Shown here: positions 5,651-7,870 of the stretch, one piece after another
How the letters are laid out: every line of letters begins with the position of its first letter
How positions within the stretch are numbered: position 1 is the stretch's first letter
From: Actinomycetes bacterium
Lineage (GTDB): Bacteria; Actinomycetota; CADDZG01; JAHWKV01
Reading direction: 5' to 3'
Length of the DNA: 7,870 bases
NCBI GenBank assembly: GCA_029263035.1
Contig: JAJCYF010000021.1
Location: 1 to 7,870 of the forward strand
Notes under the pieces: generated by a model
Databases searched by the model: none
Seen by the model: only the letters and a program-made list of their open reading frames with translations
Told to the model about the DNA's origin: nothing
Translations under genes and position numbers: made by a program

Positions 5651-6078
5651 AGAACGAGTCTCACGCAATCAGCGGGCCGAAGGCCGCCGAGCTGGCCAAC
5701 ATCACCTACCGGCAGCTCGACTACTGGGCCCGGCAGGGCTGGGTCAAGCCCTCGGTCGAACCCGGCATCGGGCGCCCCGGCCGCCGGATCTACGGTCCGG
5801 CAGATGTCGTCAAGCTTGCGGCGCTGGGGCACTTCGGGCGCTCCGGGGCGGATGTCGGGCAGCTCGGGCAGGCCATTGCCGGCCTCAGCCTGACCGGTGC
5901 CCCCGACGACTACCTGTTGGTGGCATCGGGGACCGCAAGCGTGGAGGTGGTCCCAGCCGGCGCGTTGAGGGCTCGGGTCTCGGAGCCCGGTTCCAGCGTT
6001 GTCTTCGACCCGGCCGGAGTCCTCAGCCGGATGGCCGGAGCCTCGCCCGGCCGGGCCGCATCCCGGCGCAGCGCATGA
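5641..6078 (+). CDS. MerR-family transcriptional regulator
   Basis: This 145-residue protein has its winged-helix DNA-binding domain at the N-terminus: SGPKAAELANITYRQLDYWA (residues 11-30) is the MerR recognition helix-turn-helix region, and RRIYGPADVVKLAALGHF (about 46-63) is the wing and following helix. The TYRQLDYWAR wording resembles the actinobacterial FtsR (Rv1828)-like branch of MerR proteins. The C-terminal half (about 80-145) has a short strand-rich segment (YLLVASGTASVEVVPAG) but no Cys pair for metal binding and no long dimerisation coiled coil, so the effector is unknown. GTG at 5641 is chosen because it coincides with the predicted transcription start and excludes the -10 box from the frame. 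The stop overlaps the next gene (ATGA), and the third gene overlaps in turn, so the three are one operon. The divergent GTPase operon could also be a target. Confidence 0.85.
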   Translation: MITQNESHAISGPKAAELANITYRQLDYWARQGWVKPSVEPGIGRPGRRIYGPADVVKLAALGHFGRSGADVGQLGQAIAGLSLTGAPDDYLLVASGTASVEVVPAGALRARVSEPGSSVVFDPAGVLSRMAGASPGRAASRRSA

Positions 6079-6653
6079 CCCGGCTGTTTGAGGTGCCCGG
6101 CCTTGCGGTGGAGCCCTACGAGGACCTTCCTTTCACCTATGCCTCCTTCCAGGCGCTGGCGTCGGCCGCCGGGGCCGACTTCAAGGAGATGGCGCGGGAA
6201 TGGATCGTGCAGGCCGGCGGGGCGCTGGAGACGGACAAGCTGAGGTTCGACGACTACCCGACCGACGGGCTCGTCCGGGGGCTGAACGGCGCCCGGTTCG
6301 TGCTTCTTGCCCGGGGGACGCCCGACGACGGAGAGCGGGCCGGCCTTCGGCGCACCGACACCATGCTGAAGATGGGCTGCCGGGCCATGATGATCGCCCG
6401 CCGGACCGATCTGAAGATCCTGGTGGTCACCTCCCACCTTCCCGAGCCCTCCAGCCGGGCGGGGCGAATCCTCTCCGACCTGCACGGCGACATCTTCGAT
6501 GTGGCGGCGACCGTGGGCGACCTGGCCGGCTTCCGGCGTTTCCACCGCCATCTGACCGAGACCCCGGCGCCCGACGACCCCCTGCCGTCGGTGTGGCGCA
6601 CCGAAGTCTTCCGCCAGCCCGAGCTGTTCGATGAGGAGCCCGCCGATGCGTGA
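6075..6653 (+). CDS. Protein of unknown function, middle gene of MerR cassette
   Basis: This is a 192-residue soluble protein with no signal peptide or transmembrane segment. An alternating pattern is visible: a helix at about 35-51, strand GARFVLLARGT (72-82), a motif-like GLRRTDTMLKMGCRAMMI (90-107), strand LKILVVTSHLPEP (113-125), and a helix-strand stretch ending in FDVAATVGDLAGFRRFHRHL (141-160). The order helix, strand, helix, strand is compatible with a restriction-endonuclease-like fold, but no E-x-K pair sits on the predicted central strand, so if it has that fold it is probably not catalytic. I do not recognise a named family and give no function. It starts with ATG inside the MerR stop (ATGA) and ends 8 nt inside the next gene, so it must be expressed with them and may form a complex with the downstream nuclease-like protein. 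Confidence 0.8.
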   Translation: MTRLFEVPGLAVEPYEDLPFTYASFQALASAAGADFKEMAREWIVQAGGALETDKLRFDDYPTDGLVRGLNGARFVLLARGTPDDGERAGLRRTDTMLKMGCRAMMIARRTDLKILVVTSHLPEPSSRAGRILSDLHGDIFDVAATVGDLAGFRRFHRHLTETPAPDDPLPSVWRTEVFRQPELFDEEPADA

Positions 6654-7218
6654 CCGACTGCCCGCCGACTGGAAGACCGACCTGAGGGAGCGCCACCGGC
6701 TCGAGGCCGATGTCCGAAACGAGCTGGCCGCCCACCCCGAACTGGCGATGCTGCAGTGTTCCACCGCCTCCACCGACCGCCTGGACTACCAGCTGGTCGG
6801 CCCGGGCGCCCGCCTGCTGGAGGTGGAGCTGAAGACCAAACGGCAGGTGTACCGCGGCTGGTCCGGCTACCGCCCGGACGTCCCGGAGAGGGATCTGCTG
6901 ATCCTGGACGAGCTTGCGCTGCGCAAGCTGGTGGAGGCCGGCAAGTACGCCTTCCTGCTGGTGCGGGACATGCCGGCCGACCGCTGGGCGGTCTGGTCGA
7001 CCCACGACCTGGTGATGACCCCCAAGGCCCGGGTCACCCGACAGCTTGCGGTGGGCACCGGAGCGGTAAAGGGCAAGGTGCTGGTCAGCTTCACCGAGGA
7101 CGCCCACCTGTTCTCGGACGTGTCCGCCGCCATCGACTTTATCGTCGACTCGCTCCGCCACATCGACCGGCGCTGGCAGGACATCGCCCCCTGGCCGACG
7201 CCGAACGAAGCCTCTTGA
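6646..7218 (+). CDS. PD-(D/E)XK-like nuclease candidate, third gene of MerR cassette
   Basis: This is a 190-residue protein. An N-terminal helix containing E20 and E26 is followed by DRLDYQLVG (44-52) and LLEVELKTKR (57-66). The spacing D47, then E61-x-K63 on a hydrophobic strand, matches the PD-(D/E)XK nuclease signature. Next comes a helix-rich part (residues about 83-98) and a strand pair KYAFLLVRDMP / WAVWST as often seen in this fold. The C-terminal third holds strands and a helix (FSDVSAAIDFIVDSLRHI). There are no membrane segments. The ATG at 6646 is chosen because GAGGAG lies 7 nt upstream; the earlier in-frame ATG at 6631 has no such site. It overlaps the preceding gene by 8 nt. The motif is visible, but nuclease activity is inference: proteins with this fold also include non-catalytic and DNA-repair members. 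Confidence 0.75.
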   Translation: MRDRLPADWKTDLRERHRLEADVRNELAAHPELAMLQCSTASTDRLDYQLVGPGARLLEVELKTKRQVYRGWSGYRPDVPERDLLILDELALRKLVEAGKYAFLLVRDMPADRWAVWSTHDLVMTPKARVTRQLAVGTGAVKGKVLVSFTEDAHLFSDVSAAIDFIVDSLRHIDRRWQDIAPWPTPNEAS

Positions 7219-7255
7219 GTTTTCCGGGCCCCCGTCGACGGCGGAGCCCCAGGTA

Positions 7256-7870
7256 ATGCAGTACGCCGACTGGGGTGAGCGCGCCGCCCGCTGGTCCGGA
7301 ATCCGCAGTGAGACAGTCGATGTGCACGGCACGAAGGTGCACTACCTGGTAACCGATCAGACTTCGACGCCGTCGTCGCCGGTTCACCTGCTTGTTCCGA
7401 ACCCGGCCAACAGCGCCTCGAACTGGATCGACGTACTCGGGGAAATGCGAGCACACGCCCACACGATTGCGGTAGACCTGCCCGGCACGATCGCCGGCCA
7501 CACCGCGCTGCCTAACCCCCGCGCGGCCGGCATCGAAACCAGCGTGCAGTTCCTGCGTGATTTCACCGACGCACTCGAACTCGATCGGGTCGTGGTTCAC
7601 GGCTGGTCGGCGGGCGGGATGATTGCGTTGCTGTTCGCCGACCAGGCACCCGAACGGGTCGCCGGGCTCGTATTGGTGGTGCCGGCACTTCCGAGCACGA
7701 TGAGCGCCGGCGAGGCGCGCAGGTGGCAAACCCTCGGCAGGGCTGGGTTGGCCGTCGTCGCGCCGGTCGCCCGCGCGCTGCTCCGCCTTATGGGGCGGCG
7801 AATCCTCGCCTGGAACCTGCGGCAACTGGACGATCCCGCGTCCATTGCGGGCAGTAAATGGAACACCGGC
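7256..7870 (+). CDS. Alpha/beta hydrolase-fold protein, 3' end cut off
   Basis: An ATG at 7256 opens a frame of 205 codons that runs to the window edge. The nucleophile elbow is HGWSAGG with Ser118 in the G-x-S-x-G motif. The preceding strand and loop AVDLPGTIAGH (72-82) are typical of the fold, and FADQAPERVAGLVLVVPA follows the elbow as expected. The cap region begins near residue 150, and the catalytic acid and histidine would lie beyond the edge. The usual oxyanion-hole HG dipeptide is replaced by PNPANSASNW (48-57), keeping only the Ser/Asn-Trp part. Substrate cannot be told: esterase, lipase-like, epoxide or haloalkane-type enzymes share this fold. It starts 37 bases after the nuclease-like gene, with only a weak AGGT-type ribosome site, and has more A/T-ending codons than the cassette, so it may be a separate unit. 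Confidence 0.85.
   Translation, partial: MQYADWGERAARWSGIRSETVDVHGTKVHYLVTDQTSTPSSPVHLLVPNPANSASNWIDVLGEMRAHAHTIAVDLPGTIAGHTALPNPRAAGIETSVQFLRDFTDALELDRVVVHGWSAGGMIALLFADQAPERVAGLVLVVPALPSTMSAGEARRWQTLGRAGLAVVAPVARALLRLMGRRILAWNLRQLDDPASIAGSKWNTG

Noticed and set aside
6631..6645. Earlier ATG at 6631 as start of the nuclease-like gene
   Set aside because: No ribosome binding site precedes it, whereas GAGGAG is placed ideally for ATG 6646.
1..7870. CRISPR array, insertion sequence or phage integrase
   Set aside because: No regularly spaced identical repeats, transposase or recombinase reading frame, or terminal inverted repeats were found on either strand.

Overview
The window is GC-rich DNA from a bacterium, most likely an actinobacterium (possibly a deep-branching or uncultured lineage). 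Points in favour are strong G/C third-position bias in most genes, GTG and TTG starts, start-stop overlapping gene pairs, promoters of the leaderless type (a -10 hexamer directly before the start codon), and a pair of dynamin-like GTPases of a kind familiar from actinobacteria. The genus cannot be named from sequence alone.

Layout. (1) 1-861, minus strand: a YajQ-family protein followed 9 nt later by a HIT-family hydrolase whose 3' end runs off the left edge. (2) 862-1096: a short hairpin-rich spacer and a tRNA-Tyr(GUA) gene on the plus strand. (3) 1130-1726, plus strand: a toxin-antitoxin pair, a ribbon-helix-helix antitoxin overlapping a Doc/Fic-fold toxin by 4 nt, with lower third-position GC than its surroundings and an altered toxin active-site motif. 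A strong hairpin closes it at 1762-1800. (4) 1815-2096, minus: a small, extremely acidic lipoprotein. (5) 2225-5502, minus: two translationally coupled GTPases. The upstream one has a degenerate G4 motif and no clear classical transmembrane helix. The downstream one has intact P-loop, DxPD and NQxD motifs and two transmembrane segments, so the pair is likely a membrane-remodelling dynamin-like system. (6) 5606-7218, plus, divergent from the GTPases: a compact three-gene cassette of a MerR-type regulator with a leaderless promoter full of inverted repeats, a conserved-looking protein of unknown function, and a protein with a PD-(D/E)XK-like nuclease motif. (7) 7256-7870, plus: an alpha/beta hydrolase cut by the right edge.

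Most worth a second look are the MerR / unknown / nuclease-like cassette with its three-half-site operator, the Doc-type toxin in which two catalytic-motif positions differ from the family consensus (each explainable by one base change), and the asymmetric GTPase pair. No gap between genes exceeds 300 bases; the larger ones (862-1015, 2097-2224, 5503-5640) are described in the entries.
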